From contig JABLYX010000049.1 in the NCBI GenBank assembly GCA_018265615.1, positions 1 to 38,822 of the forward strand: a stretch of DNA of 38,822 bases, read 5' to 3'. This document shows positions 1-6,837 of this stretch, piece after piece. The stretch comes from Lentisphaeria bacterium (GTDB taxonomy: Bacteria > Verrucomicrobiota > Lentisphaeria > Victivallales > Victivallaceae). The notes beneath the pieces are model-generated. The model was not told the origin of the DNA. It ran no database searches and was given only the letters and a program-made list of their open reading frames with translations. A program made the position numbers and the translations under genes. Every line of letters starts with the position of its first letter. Position 1 is the first letter of the stretch.

Positions 1-28
1 CCGCCACATGAGTGTAAGAAATGGGGGT

Positions 29-52
29 GCGGGGGAAATGTATTTCCCCCGC
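29..52. repeat. Perfect inverted repeat (11-bp arms)
   Basis: Positions 29-39 are the exact reverse complement of 42-52, with a 2-base loop. The arms are a G-run followed by AAAT, so the RNA would form a very stable hairpin. No gene can be placed at 1-480, and the hairpin lies at the outer edge of the repeat-rich block. It could be a leftover terminator or part of an extragenic repeat. There is no T-run after it. Confidence 0.7.
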
Positions 53-130
53 GAAGCCCACGGCAATGTCAGCAGACGCCACGCAGAAAAATGTCTTGCG
101 GCTCTGTTGCGTGCCATAAGACACAGCAGC

Positions 131-303
131 AGCATTTGCTTCTTTTGCGGCCTTGTCGCGTGCCGCAAAGCGTTGCTGTTATATTATTTTCGTACCCGGC
201 CCGGATGCCTGCGCTTCGCGCACGCGCGGTCTTTGTGCGCCTCCAGCGCAGCAGACCGTGTGCGCTCCACGGCAAAAATTTCATTTTTGCTATGCAGCTG
301 TTT
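131..303. repeat. Flanking repeat R, copy 1
   Basis: This block recurs at 1214-1294 (partial) and 2205-2367. It holds an 8-bp hairpin TTTGCGGC/GCCGCAAA, the shared run CGTTGCTGTTATATTATTTT (starting at 171, 1254 and 2245), an imperfect hairpin around 215-275, and an AT-rich palindrome GCAAAAAT-TTC-ATTTTTGC. The middle copy lacks about 92 bp present in the outer two, which is why the first spacing is 1083 and the second 991. The three copies bracket the two duplicated units and are the natural substrate for the recombination that made them. No coding sequence is supported. Confidence 0.75.
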
Positions 304-328
304 CGCTCCGCGCACAACTTTACCTCCG

Positions 329-397
329 GTGGCCAAGGCGCTTCGCCCCTGGAACCAGACCGGCGAGGCGCCGGCGCCGTCGGCGGCTTTCGCCGCC
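329..397. repeat. Extragenic GC-rich repeat, member A1
   Basis: Hairpin GGCG-CTT-CGCC (337-347), then a short linker, then the core CCGGCGAGGCGCCGGCGCCG (360-379), then hairpin GGCGGC-TTTC-GCCGCC (382-397). The same order (hairpin, CCGGC core, hairpin) occurs at 1320-1388, 6383-6469 and 38360-38429, with the core conserved and the arms changed in sequence but still paired. It behaves like a REP/BOX-type element. Confidence 0.65.
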
Positions 398-480
398 TTA
401 TCTTCAGTGCGATTCTGTTGCATCATTCGCACGTGTAAATGCTCCGGCTTCACCCTTTTCATCCTCCGCCCTGAAAATCT

Positions 481-840
481 TCACTTTATCAATTCGATGA
501 CATGCTCCGGGGCCGTGTGGCGTATTCCGCCCGGTTCCAGCAAAATCCGGTACTTTCCCACCCGGTAGTCGAACATGCTCAGATCAAGCTCAGGATGCGT
601 CTCCACCCCCGTCACTGCAAGCGCAGCCACATCGAATTCAGCCAGCGTTAGCTTATTGATGATCCGCAGAATTCCGCTTTTGATTTTTGCGACAGGGTCC
701 CTGCCGGAGGGAATGGCGAAAATCGCTTCGGCTGTCGTGCCGAAGAACAGAAATTCGCTATCCGGCAGCTTCGCCATGCGCAGCACGAGGTTCCGGGCGC
801 TATCTCCCACGACCATTTTGTAGCAGACGATGATTGACAT
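481..840 (-). CDS. Orphan 119-residue protein, copy 1
   Basis: I do not recognise this protein. It starts MSIIVCYKMVVGDSARNLVL and ends EHVIELIK. It is soluble-looking, mixed alpha/beta by eye, with no signal peptide or membrane segment. The composition is protein-like (balanced hydrophobic pattern such as DSEFLFFGTTAEAIFAI), unlike the basic or proline-rich shadows around it. A longer frame reaches 891, but the ATG at 840 is preferred because GGAGG lies upstream, although the 12-nt spacing is long. The gene sits behind a strongly structured leader (849-950) and is repeated exactly at 1472-1831. A role in sensing or toxin-antitoxin biology cannot be shown; I assign no function. Confidence 0.55.
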   Translation of the reverse strand: MSIIVCYKMVVGDSARNLVLRMAKLPDSEFLFFGTTAEAIFAIPSGRDPVAKIKSGILRIINKLTLAEFDVAALAVTGVETHPELDLSMFDYRVGKYRILLEPGGIRHTAPEHVIELIK

Positions 841-848
841 GGTTTTAC

Positions 849-950
849 GGTGCCTCCGTGGATAAAAAGAGGGGCGACCCTCAACATCCAATCTGGGGCT
901 CCGCCAAGAGCCTACTTACGAATGTACGAGGGCGCCCCAAGCGAGGCACC
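849..950 (-). promoter_or_regulatory. Structured mRNA leader, possible attenuator, copy 1
   Basis: Read on the minus strand, GGTGCCTC (950-943) is complementary to GAGGCACC (856-849), which contains the GGAGG of the downstream gene. Inside it, GGGGCGCCCTC (938-928) pairs with GAGGGTCGCCCC (882-871), with one bulged base. Within that lies a GGCTC/GAGCC hairpin. The 882-871 arm can instead fold on itself as GAGGG-TCGC-CCCTC followed by five T (868-864), a small terminator. The long-range stem and the terminator use the same bases, so they are mutually exclusive, and the outer stem would hide the ribosome-binding site. This is the architecture of a riboswitch or attenuator; no known class is recognised. 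Confidence 0.5.
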
Positions 951-1213
951 CTGTCCATTTATCGTAAGTGTAGAAATTTGGCGGATTTCAGATTGATAAA
1001 CTAGACAAAGTGAAAAAAACTATAATTTTCAGGTTAAAATTTATTTATTACTGATGATACCTCCCGGTTGGTAATGCACTTTTCAATAATCTAACCGACA
1101 TATTCTCCATTTGCAAATGCCCTCCAACTATTTTTCCGGTTTCGTGCGCGGCAATGTTGCCCGGTTTCAAAGCGCTGTGTTCACCTGCGTCGCGGGTCGC
1201 AAGACGCTGTTTC

Positions 1214-1294
1214 TGCATTCGCTTCTTTTGCGGCCCTGTCGCGTGCCGCAAAACGTTGCTGTTATATTATTTTCGTGCCTGGCCCGGATGCCTG
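1214..1294. repeat. Flanking repeat R, copy 2 (internally deleted)
   Basis: Matches 131-221 of copy 1, but the text then jumps from the GCCTGCGCT run straight into the CGCTCCGCGCAC that begins the next duplicated unit. About 92 bp with the hairpin and AT-rich palindrome are missing. The short GCGCT/CGCTC microhomology at the joint is a plausible deletion point. Confidence 0.7.
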
Positions 1295-1319
1295 CGCTCC
1301 GCGCACAACTTTACCTCCG

Positions 1320-1388
1320 GTGGCCAAGGCGCTTCGCCCCTGGAACCAGACCGGCGAGGCGCCGGCGCCGTCGGCGGCTTTCGCCGCC
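1320..1388. repeat. Extragenic GC-rich repeat, member A2
   Basis: Exact copy of the member at 329-397, carried by the 991-bp tandem duplication. Confidence 0.65.
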
Positions 1389-1471
1389 TTATCTTCAGTG
1401 CGATTCTGTTGCATCATTCGCACGTGTAAATGCTCCGGCTTCACCCTTTTCATCCTCCGCCCTGAAAATCT

Positions 1472-1831
1472 TCACTTTATCAATTCGATGACATGCTCCG
1501 GGGCCGTGTGGCGTATTCCGCCCGGTTCCAGCAAAATCCGGTACTTTCCCACCCGGTAGTCGAACATGCTCAGATCAAGCTCAGGATGCGTCTCCACCCC
1601 CGTCACTGCAAGCGCAGCCACATCGAATTCAGCCAGCGTTAGCTTATTGATGATCCGCAGAATTCCGCTTTTGATTTTTGCGACAGGGTCCCTGCCGGAG
1701 GGAATGGCGAAAATCGCTTCGGCTGTCGTGCCGAAGAACAGAAATTCGCTATCCGGCAGCTTCGCCATGCGCAGCACGAGGTTCCGGGCGCTATCTCCCA
1801 CGACCATTTTGTAGCAGACGATGATTGACAT
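1472..1831 (-). CDS. Orphan 119-residue protein, copy 2
   Basis: Identical in sequence to the protein encoded at 481-840, lying in the second 991-bp unit. The start (ATG at 1831) and upstream GGAGG are the same. The intact frame in both copies, with no stop or frameshift, fits either a functional gene or a duplication too recent to have decayed. Function unknown. Confidence 0.55.
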   Translation of the reverse strand: MSIIVCYKMVVGDSARNLVLRMAKLPDSEFLFFGTTAEAIFAIPSGRDPVAKIKSGILRIINKLTLAEFDVAALAVTGVETHPELDLSMFDYRVGKYRILLEPGGIRHTAPEHVIELIK

Positions 1832-1839
1832 GGTTTTAC

Positions 1840-1941
1840 GGTGCCTCCGTGGATAAAAAGAGGGGCGACCCTCAACATCCAATCTGGGGCTCCGCCAAGA
1901 GCCTACTTACGAATGTACGAGGGCGCCCCAAGCGAGGCACC
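1840..1941 (-). promoter_or_regulatory. Structured mRNA leader, possible attenuator, copy 2
   Basis: Exact copy of the leader at 849-950, 991 bp further on. It has the same nested stems, the same short terminator hairpin with a T5 tract, and the same overlap of the outer stem with the GGAGG of the gene at 1472-1831. Confidence 0.5.
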
Positions 1942-2204
1942 CTGTCCATTTATCGTAAGTGTAGAAATTTGGCGGATTTCAGATTGATAAACTAGACAAA
2001 GTGAAAAAAACTATAATTTTCAGGTTAAAATTTATTTATTACTGATGATACCTCCCGGTTGGTAATGCACTTTTCAATAATCTAACCGACATATTCTCCA
2101 TTTGCAAATGCCCTCCAACTATTTTTCCGGTTTCGTGCGCGGCAATGTTGCCCGGTTTCAAAGCGCTGTGTTCACCTGCGTCGCGGGTCGCAAGACGCTG
2201 TTTC

Positions 2205-2367
2205 TGCATTCGCTTCTCTTGCGGCCCTGTCGCGCGCCGCAAAACGTTGCTGTTATATTATTTTCATACCCGGCCCGGATGCCTGCGCTTCGCGCACGCA
2301 CGGTCTTTGTGCGCCTCCGGCGCAGCAGACCGTGTGCGCTCCACGGCAAAAATTTCATTTTTCGCCG
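2205..2367. repeat. Flanking repeat R, copy 3
   Basis: Full-length copy resembling 131-295, with several substitutions. It ends in the AT-rich palindrome GGCAAAAAT-TTC-ATTTTTCGCC (about 2345-2366). On the minus strand this sits directly behind the stop codon of the activase gene and may help to end that transcript, although it has no separate T-run. Confidence 0.65.
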
Positions 2368-2370
2368 CCT

Positions 2371-3258
2371 TTACCGGTTCACGCGAAAGCGTTTTCCGGC
2401 TTCCGCCAACTCTTCCGGCGTCGGGGAAGCCGCTTCCGGCATCGTGTCGATCCTCCCCACCGATGCGTACTTCGAACGCGCAAAGCTATGGTAGGCCAGC
2501 ACCTTCACCCGCTTCACCCGCGGCAGGCCGTCAAGAAACGCCGCCGCCGCGTCAAGCTCCTCCGGCGCATCGTTGCACCCCGGAACCAGAGGGATCCGGA
2601 TCTCGATCGGGATATCGAACGACTGCAGGCGCCGCAGGTTCTCCCGGATCAATGCATTGTCCATCCCCGTCAGCGCCCGGTGGCGCTCCGGATCCGGGTG
2701 CTTGAAGTCGATCAGCAGAAGATCCGTCTCCGGCAGCACCGCCTCGAACGCCTCCCACGAAACCGCCGCAGACGTGTCGAGCGCACGATGGATCCCCTCC
2801 CGGCCGAGCAGCCGGAAGAGCCCGCTGCAGAACTCCGGGTAGAGCAGCGGCTCTCCGCCCGAAACGGTCACGCCGCCCCCGGAGACCCGGTAAAAATCGG
2901 CGTCCTCAAGCAGCTCGCCGAGCAACTGCTCCGGGTCCGCCCGCATCCCGCACAGCGTCAGGGCATCGGTGAAGCACGCCTCCGCGCACGCCCCGCACCC
3001 CGTGCAGAGCCCGCGCCGGAACTCATGCCCCGATTCTCCGAAACGGTGCGCACGGCCCGGACAGGCCGCTTCACAGCGGCGGCACCCCGTGCACCGCGCG
3101 GCCCGGTAAATGATCTCCGGAGCCGCCGAAAAGCACTCCGGGTTGTGGCACCAGATGCAGCGGAGCGGGCATCCCTTCACGAAAACCGTGGTCCGCATGC
3201 CCGGCCCGTCGTGGACCGCCATATGCTTGATTTCTGCGATGGGAGCGGAATCCGTCAT
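2371..3258 (-). CDS. Glycyl-radical enzyme activase (radical SAM)
   Basis: A 295-residue PflA-type activating enzyme. It would use S-adenosylmethionine and a [4Fe-4S] cluster to abstract a hydrogen from the glycine of its partner enzyme. The radical-SAM motif C-x3-C-x2-C is seen as GCPLRCIWCHNPE near residues 29-41. Two ferredoxin-like cysteine clusters follow (CTGCRRCEAACP and CTGCGACAEACF), the insertion typical of activases of dehydratase/lyase-type glycyl-radical enzymes rather than of PFL itself. TVSGGEPL is the SAM-binding GGE motif. An open frame extends further upstream, but the ATG at 3258 overlaps the stop of the partner gene as ATGA, which fixes the start and implies translational coupling. 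Cytoplasmic. The gene ends against repeat R copy 3. Confidence 0.93.
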   Translation of the reverse strand: MTDSAPIAEIKHMAVHDGPGMRTTVFVKGCPLRCIWCHNPECFSAAPEIIYRAARCTGCRRCEAACPGRAHRFGESGHEFRRGLCTGCGACAEACFTDALTLCGMRADPEQLLGELLEDADFYRVSGGGVTVSGGEPLLYPEFCSGLFRLLGREGIHRALDTSAAVSWEAFEAVLPETDLLLIDFKHPDPERHRALTGMDNALIRENLRRLQSFDIPIEIRIPLVPGCNDAPEELDAAAAFLDGLPRVKRVKVLAYHSFARSKYASVGRIDTMPEAASPTPEELAEAGKRFRVNR

Positions 3259-5432
3259 GCTTCCTCCCCCGCAATCGCGATGAACGCCTCCTGCGCCTCC
3301 GCCGAAAGGTCGATGAAACGTGAATTCCAACCGCAGACCCGCACCTGCAGATTCGCGTACTTTTCCGGATTGCGCTGCGCTTTCCGCAAAGTCGCCGCAT
3401 CGAAGATATTGAATTGGACCGACTGGCCGCCTTTCGCGAAATAGCCGCGTACAAGATCGACAATCACCTCCGCACCGTCCTCCCCGGACACCGCGCTCGG
3501 ATGCAGCGTGATGTCGAGCACAGATCCATCCGGAAACGCGGTATGATCGAGCTTCGCGGAGGAGTTGATAAGCGCCGTCACGCCGCGCCGGTCCAGCCCG
3601 GCCGAGGTTCCGATATTCTTCGAGAGCTCCTCGCCGGCGCGTCTGCCGTCCGGAAGCGCCCCGGTCGCCTTGCCGAACATGCGGTTCCAGTCGATCGACC
3701 ACAACCCCATCTGAAAGGTCCCGTTCTTGCCGTTCGGCTCACGGTTGATGAGGTCGGCGGCGAAGCCGGAGACGACCCGGGCCAGCTCATCCGGCTCCGT
3801 ACAGTTGTTCCCCCACTTCGGCAGCCGCTTCTTCACATACATGCGCAGCTCCTCGTGCCCGGCCCAGTCGGAACGGAGAATCTCCGCCAGCTCGCCCAGA
3901 GAACAGCGCTTTTCCTCGAAAACGAGCTTCTTCACGGCCAGCAGCGAATCGGCGACGCTGCCGATCCCGGCGCACATGACGCCGGACTGGTTGTACTTCG
4001 CCCCCGCCTCCGACACGTCGCGGCCGCTTGCGATGCACGCCGGCATCGTCCCGGAGAGCAGCGGCGACGGATTGATCCGGCTCCATGTCGCTGTCCGCAT
4101 CCGTTCGATATGCATCGCTCTCAGCAGCAGCCTCTTCAACACGTCGAGACAGGCGTTGAAAAATGATTCGAAGCTCCGGAACTCCCGCTCCGGCGCATCG
4201 AAGAGACGGATTCCGGTCGCGGGATCCTCTCCGCCGTGCAGCAGCAGCTCCAGCGGCTTTGCGAGGTTGAAGATAATCGTCATCGAGCAGCACATCTCCC
4301 TGCCCATGATCGCGGGTTCGTAACAGCCGATCGCAACGTAGTCGTAGACATCCTCCGGAGACTTCCCGCGTTTCAGGAAAAGAGGAAAAAGCACGTCGTC
4401 GTTCATGAAGACAGTCGCAGTGAGCCCGCCCTTCAGGCAATCCGCGACCTGCCGCAGAATCGCGCCGGGAGAACCGGAATGAACCCGCATCGTGAGCTTC
4501 GGGTCGACGACCCGCATCTCGCGGTAGGTCTCATATGCGAGAACCGTCAGCTCATTGACCGCGTCGGAACCGTCGGGCAGCACGCCGCCGAAGCAGAAAT
4601 TCTTGCCGGCCTGCAATCCCTGCGTCCTTGCGTAAAACTTGATCCAGAAGAATTTCAGCAGCTCCTTCGCCTGATCCCGCGTGAGGGCTCCGGAGTCGAT
4701 GTCGCGCCGGTAAAAATCGATGTACAGCCGGTCGAAACACCCCATCGAGCGCACCAGCTCCCCCTCCAGTTCCTGCACCTCGTGATAGAGGTACGCAAGC
4801 TGCAGCGCCTCGTGGAAGCTCCGCGGCGGCCGTTCCGAGAGCGCACGCAGCACGGGGGCGACCCGGACCGCGTTCTTCTTCTCCGCCAGTTCCGCGAGCC
4901 GGACAATATAGACTCTCATCGCCTCGAACGAGCGCGCAGCGGCCCGGAAAAACTCCGCCGCGTCCGTATCCTTCGCCGTTTTCTCCGCCGCGAGCGCCCG
5001 GTCGCGCAATCCGCAGACGCCGAGCGAAAGAATGCTGTTCCAGTCCGGCGTGGTGTGGCTGAGGTCGAGCCAGCAGTCGAAGCAGCCGGAGCGCTGCCCG
5101 TCGCAGCGCTGTCGTTCCTCCGCATCGGGAAACGACTCTTTCACCTCGTTCGACAGCTTCCAGCGGAAATCGCGGATCCCGTCTCCGGCCTCGAGGTGAT
5201 CCGCAAACCAGTCGTCGGGATCGACCCCGATCCTTCCTCCGGTCAGCGCAAGCTCCAGCAGCGCCGCACGTGTGCGGATCACCGGCTCGCCGGAATGGGC
5301 TGCGACATACTCTCCCGAGCGCCGCGTCAGCTCCTCCGCATCGGCTCCCGTCGAAGGGTCGAAATCCGGTTCCAGGTACTGCCGTTCAAGCTTCGGGCGA
5401 ACCCTGTCGAATGTGTTCCAGAGCGTATCCAT
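3255..5432 (-). CDS. Glycyl-radical enzyme (PFL-like, substrate unknown)
   Basis: A 725-residue glycyl-radical enzyme of the pyruvate formate-lyase superfamily. The C-terminal glycyl-radical motif RVCGWNSRF is present (radical glycine about residue 701). The active-site cysteine loop reads AIGCYEPAIMG (Cys about 370, Glu about 372). The C-x-E arrangement is typical of eliminating members (diol, glycerol and hydroxyproline dehydratases, choline and isethionate lyases), whereas PFL has two adjacent cysteines. The protein is shorter than CutC-type enzymes and the tyrosine in GCYEP is not the usual valine, so the substrate cannot be named. I chose the ATG at 5432 because AGGCAGGAAC precedes it; an in-frame ATG at 5456 has no such site. 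It is the first gene of a two-gene operon with its activase. Strictly anaerobic, cytosolic. Confidence 0.9.
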   Translation of the reverse strand: MDTLWNTFDRVRPKLERQYLEPDFDPSTGADAEELTRRSGEYVAAHSGEPVIRTRAALLELALTGGRIGVDPDDWFADHLEAGDGIRDFRWKLSNEVKESFPDAEERQRCDGQRSGCFDCWLDLSHTTPDWNSILSLGVCGLRDRALAAEKTAKDTDAAEFFRAAARSFEAMRVYIVRLAELAEKKNAVRVAPVLRALSERPPRSFHEALQLAYLYHEVQELEGELVRSMGCFDRLYIDFYRRDIDSGALTRDQAKELLKFFWIKFYARTQGLQAGKNFCFGGVLPDGSDAVNELTVLAYETYREMRVVDPKLTMRVHSGSPGAILRQVADCLKGGLTATVFMNDDVLFPLFLKRGKSPEDVYDYVAIGCYEPAIMGREMCCSMTIIFNLAKPLELLLHGGEDPATGIRLFDAPEREFRSFESFFNACLDVLKRLLLRAMHIERMRTATWSRINPSPLLSGTMPACIASGRDVSEAGAKYNQSGVMCAGIGSVADSLLAVKKLVFEEKRCSLGELAEILRSDWAGHEELRMYVKKRLPKWGNNCTEPDELARVVSGFAADLINREPNGKNGTFQMGLWSIDWNRMFGKATGALPDGRRAGEELSKNIGTSAGLDRRGVTALINSSAKLDHTAFPDGSVLDITLHPSAVSGEDGAEVIVDLVRGYFAKGGQSVQFNIFDAATLRKAQRNPEKYANLQVRVCGWNSRFIDLSAEAQEAFIAIAGEEA

Positions 5433-5449
5433 GTTCCTGCCTTTCCGCA

Positions 5450-5478
5450 TTGACAAAAATCACTTTCTGCCGTATAGT
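5450..5478 (+). promoter_or_regulatory. Sigma-70 type promoter for AraC regulator
   Basis: TTGACA at 5450-5455, a 17-base spacer and TATAGT at 5473-5478. This is the best consensus promoter near the divergent gene pair and points at the AraC gene (start 5542), giving a leader of about 57 nt. No good Shine-Dalgarno sequence precedes the ATG at 5542. Confidence 0.7.
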
Positions 5479-5481
5479 ATA
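5476..5481 (-). promoter_or_regulatory. Probable -10 box for glycyl-radical operon
   Basis: On the minus strand this reads TATACT. It overlaps the -10 box of the divergent promoter through the near-palindrome GTATAGTATAC (5472-5482). No convincing -35 box lies 16-18 bases upstream, as expected for a promoter that needs an activator. The two promoters cannot easily be occupied at once. Confidence 0.4.
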
Positions 5482-5541
5482 CCAGAATTCAGGAAATCAG
5501 CCATACAGCAACGTACCGAAAACATATCGTATCGTACATAA

Positions 5542-6354
5542 ATGCTCGAAGGAATCTCGGCAAAGCTCTGCTGGTGCTCGCACCTTGAACTCGATCCGGC
5601 CCGCCGGAAAGAGTGGGTGCATCCGCCTCTCATGGTGCTGATGCTCACGCATCGCGGCGCCGGCACGCTCGTGATCCGCAACGGCGGCGAACACCCGGTC
5701 GACGAGGAAGAGCACAGCCTTTTCCTCCTGACCCCGCAGATCTGGCGGCACGTGCTCTCCGATGCGGACAACCCGCTCGCCGTCCTCGCGGTCGGCATCG
5801 CCGCGGAATTCGCGGACGGCACGGATTTCTTCGACCGCTGCCGCCCCGCCCTCCTGGAATTCCCCCCGGACCCCCGCCGCGAAATCGCCGCCATGATTCG
5901 CGAACTGCGCGGACTCTACCCGGTCTCCGGCCGGACCGCGTCGGTCGAGATGCAGCTCCTGACGCTCCGCCTCTGCGCCGCCGCCGCGAAGTTCTGCCCC
6001 CCGCGGCCCGAAGCCGAGCTGCCGCGCTCCGCCGAACGCTGCCGCAAAGCCGTTGAATTCCTCTCGGACCATTTTACAGGGGAACCCGACGCCGACGCTC
6101 TCGCCGCCATGTGCGGCATGTCGCGGACCCTCTTTTTTCGCGTCTTCCACGCCGAAACCGGCATGACTCCCGGAGAATTCCGCACCCGACGCCGCCTCCG
6201 CGAAGCCCGCAAGCTGCTGCTTCAGGAAAAACTCAGCATCTCCGAAATCGCCAACGCCCTCGGCTGGGAGAGTCCCTTCTTCTTCTCGCGCATCTTCAAG
6301 CGCGAAACCGGCCTCTCCCCCCGCGACTTCCGCCGCCGCCGTCTGCTCTCCTGA
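5542..6354 (+). CDS. AraC-family transcriptional regulator
   Basis: A 270-residue protein with an N-terminal effector/cupin-like part (residues about 1-160, with HPPLMVLMLTHRGAGTLVI resembling the beta-strands of AraC_binding domains) and a C-terminal double helix-turn-helix (about 165-265). The second HTH contains the family signature ISEIANALGWESPFFFSRIFKRETGLSPRDFR, split here between ISEIANALGW and FFFSRIFKRETGLSPRDF. It is divergent from the glycyl-radical operon with a 109-bp shared promoter region and is its likely activator. The ATG at 5542 gives the full cupin domain; no other start lies before residue 31. The effector is unknown and may be the enzyme's substrate. Confidence 0.88.
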   Translation: MLEGISAKLCWCSHLELDPARRKEWVHPPLMVLMLTHRGAGTLVIRNGGEHPVDEEEHSLFLLTPQIWRHVLSDADNPLAVLAVGIAAEFADGTDFFDRCRPALLEFPPDPRREIAAMIRELRGLYPVSGRTASVEMQLLTLRLCAAAAKFCPPRPEAELPRSAERCRKAVEFLSDHFTGEPDADALAAMCGMSRTLFFRVFHAETGMTPGEFRTRRRLREARKLLLQEKLSISEIANALGWESPFFFSRIFKRETGLSPRDFRRRRLLS

Positions 6355-6788
6355 CCTTGTCGGGCTGCCGGCAGCGTCATGGGAGTGAGGGAGGCGCTTC
6401 GCCCTCCCTCAACCCTCCAGACCGGCAGGGTGCCGGTGCCGGCCGCATAAAAGGCTGCGCCTTTTATGCTCGATGAGGACAAGGCTGGGCCATGCAGGGT
6501 TGTGTCTGCGCCAAATACCGCTCCTTCCGGCATGCCTCTCTGTTTTTTTACAGAGAACCAGCACTCCCTCCGCCTGTTTTGGCAGGAAGTTTGAGAGCAA
6601 ACCGCAAGATGCTTGCGCAAACGGTTTGCTTGTTCTCGTTTTTTGGAGACCTTCGCAAGGTCTTGTCTGGCCCCTTTGAATAACTGATGGAACCACGCCG
6701 GCGATTCATGGCCGTCTGAGGAGTTTCGGTTTGTGTGGGTCATGCGTGGCGGGCGGCTTTGATGCGCGCTTCGCGTCTGCCGGAATAG
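6355..6788. other. Intergenic region rich in hairpins, no gene seen
   Basis: Besides the extragenic repeat at 6383-6469, it holds several short inverted repeats: TCTCTGT/ACAGAGA around 6537-6556, AGCAAACCG/CGGTTTGCT (6596-6604 with 6622-6630) enclosing CAAG-ATG-CTTG, and GACCTT-CGC-AAGGTC (about 6648-6662). The nested one is followed by a T-run near 6639-6644 and could end the AraC transcript. All open frames here are short, basic and repeat-derived; I support none. No known small-RNA family is recognised. Confidence 0.5.
6383..6469. repeat. Extragenic GC-rich repeat, member B
   Basis: Hairpin GAGGGAGGCG-CTT-CGCCCTCCCTC (6387-6410, one bulge), linker, core CCGGCAGGGTGCCGGTGCCG (6422-6441), then perfect hairpin GCATAAAAGG-CTGCG-CCTTTTATGC (6445-6469). 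Same plan as the members at 329-397 and 38360-38429. Confidence 0.7.
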
Positions 6789-6827
6789 AAAAACCGGGAG
6801 AGAGCGACAGGCTCCCTCCCGGTTTTT
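6789..6827 (-). terminator. Rho-independent terminator of guaA
   Basis: Inverted repeat AAAAACCGGGAG...CTCCCGGTTTTT with a short loop, starting about 10 bp after the guaA stop codon. On the minus strand it ends in a T-run. The A-run on the other side would let it work in both directions. Confidence 0.85.
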
Positions 6828-6837
6828 CAGGGATGCG

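Larger units (their letters stand above)
304..1294. repeat. Tandem duplication, unit 1 (991 bp)
   Basis: From about position 304 every base recurs 991 bp downstream until the last ~70 bp, where single-base differences appear (for example CTTCTTTTG versus CTTCTCTTG). The unit contains one extragenic repeat (329-397), a minus-strand 119-codon gene (481-840), its structured leader (849-950) and an AT-rich stretch (about 965-1045) in which I see no gene. The near-perfect identity points to a recent duplication, or to gene conversion, or to an assembly artefact. Confidence 0.9.
1295..2285. repeat. Tandem duplication, unit 2 (991 bp)
   Basis: Second copy of the unit at 304-1294. The encoded 119-residue protein is identical and the leader at 1840-1941 is base-for-base the same. 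Differences cluster at the 3' end, in the flanking repeat. Downstream, repeat R copy 3 runs to within a few bases of the stop codon of the activase gene at 2371, so the array is flush against that gene. Confidence 0.9.

Noticed and set aside
8..568. Open frames over the repeat region, such as a 186-codon plus-strand frame
   Set aside because: They translate repeat R and the GC-rich repeat, are rich in Cys, Arg and Ser, and change frame between copies. No ribosome-binding site or family similarity.
849..950. The ~100-bp imperfect palindromes in the tandem units as integron attC sites
   Set aside because: Tandem units with a palindrome each suggested gene cassettes, but the GTTRRRY/RYYYAAC core sites are absent from the ends and no integrase is present.
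1048..1251. A 67-codon minus-strand frame repeated at 2039-2242
   Set aside because: Spans the repeat R border, differs between the copies only by substitutions in the repeat, and has no ribosome-binding site. Probably chance.
1..2370. CRISPR array or insertion sequence in the repeat region
   Set aside because: The repeat units are near 1 kb rather than short and regularly spaced, there are no cas or transposase genes, and no terminal inverted repeats with target duplication were found around the units.
3259..3702. N-terminal extension of the activase gene to 3702
   Set aside because: The extra 148 residues are the shadow of the glycyl-radical enzyme gene; the ATGA overlap at 3255-3258 sets the start.
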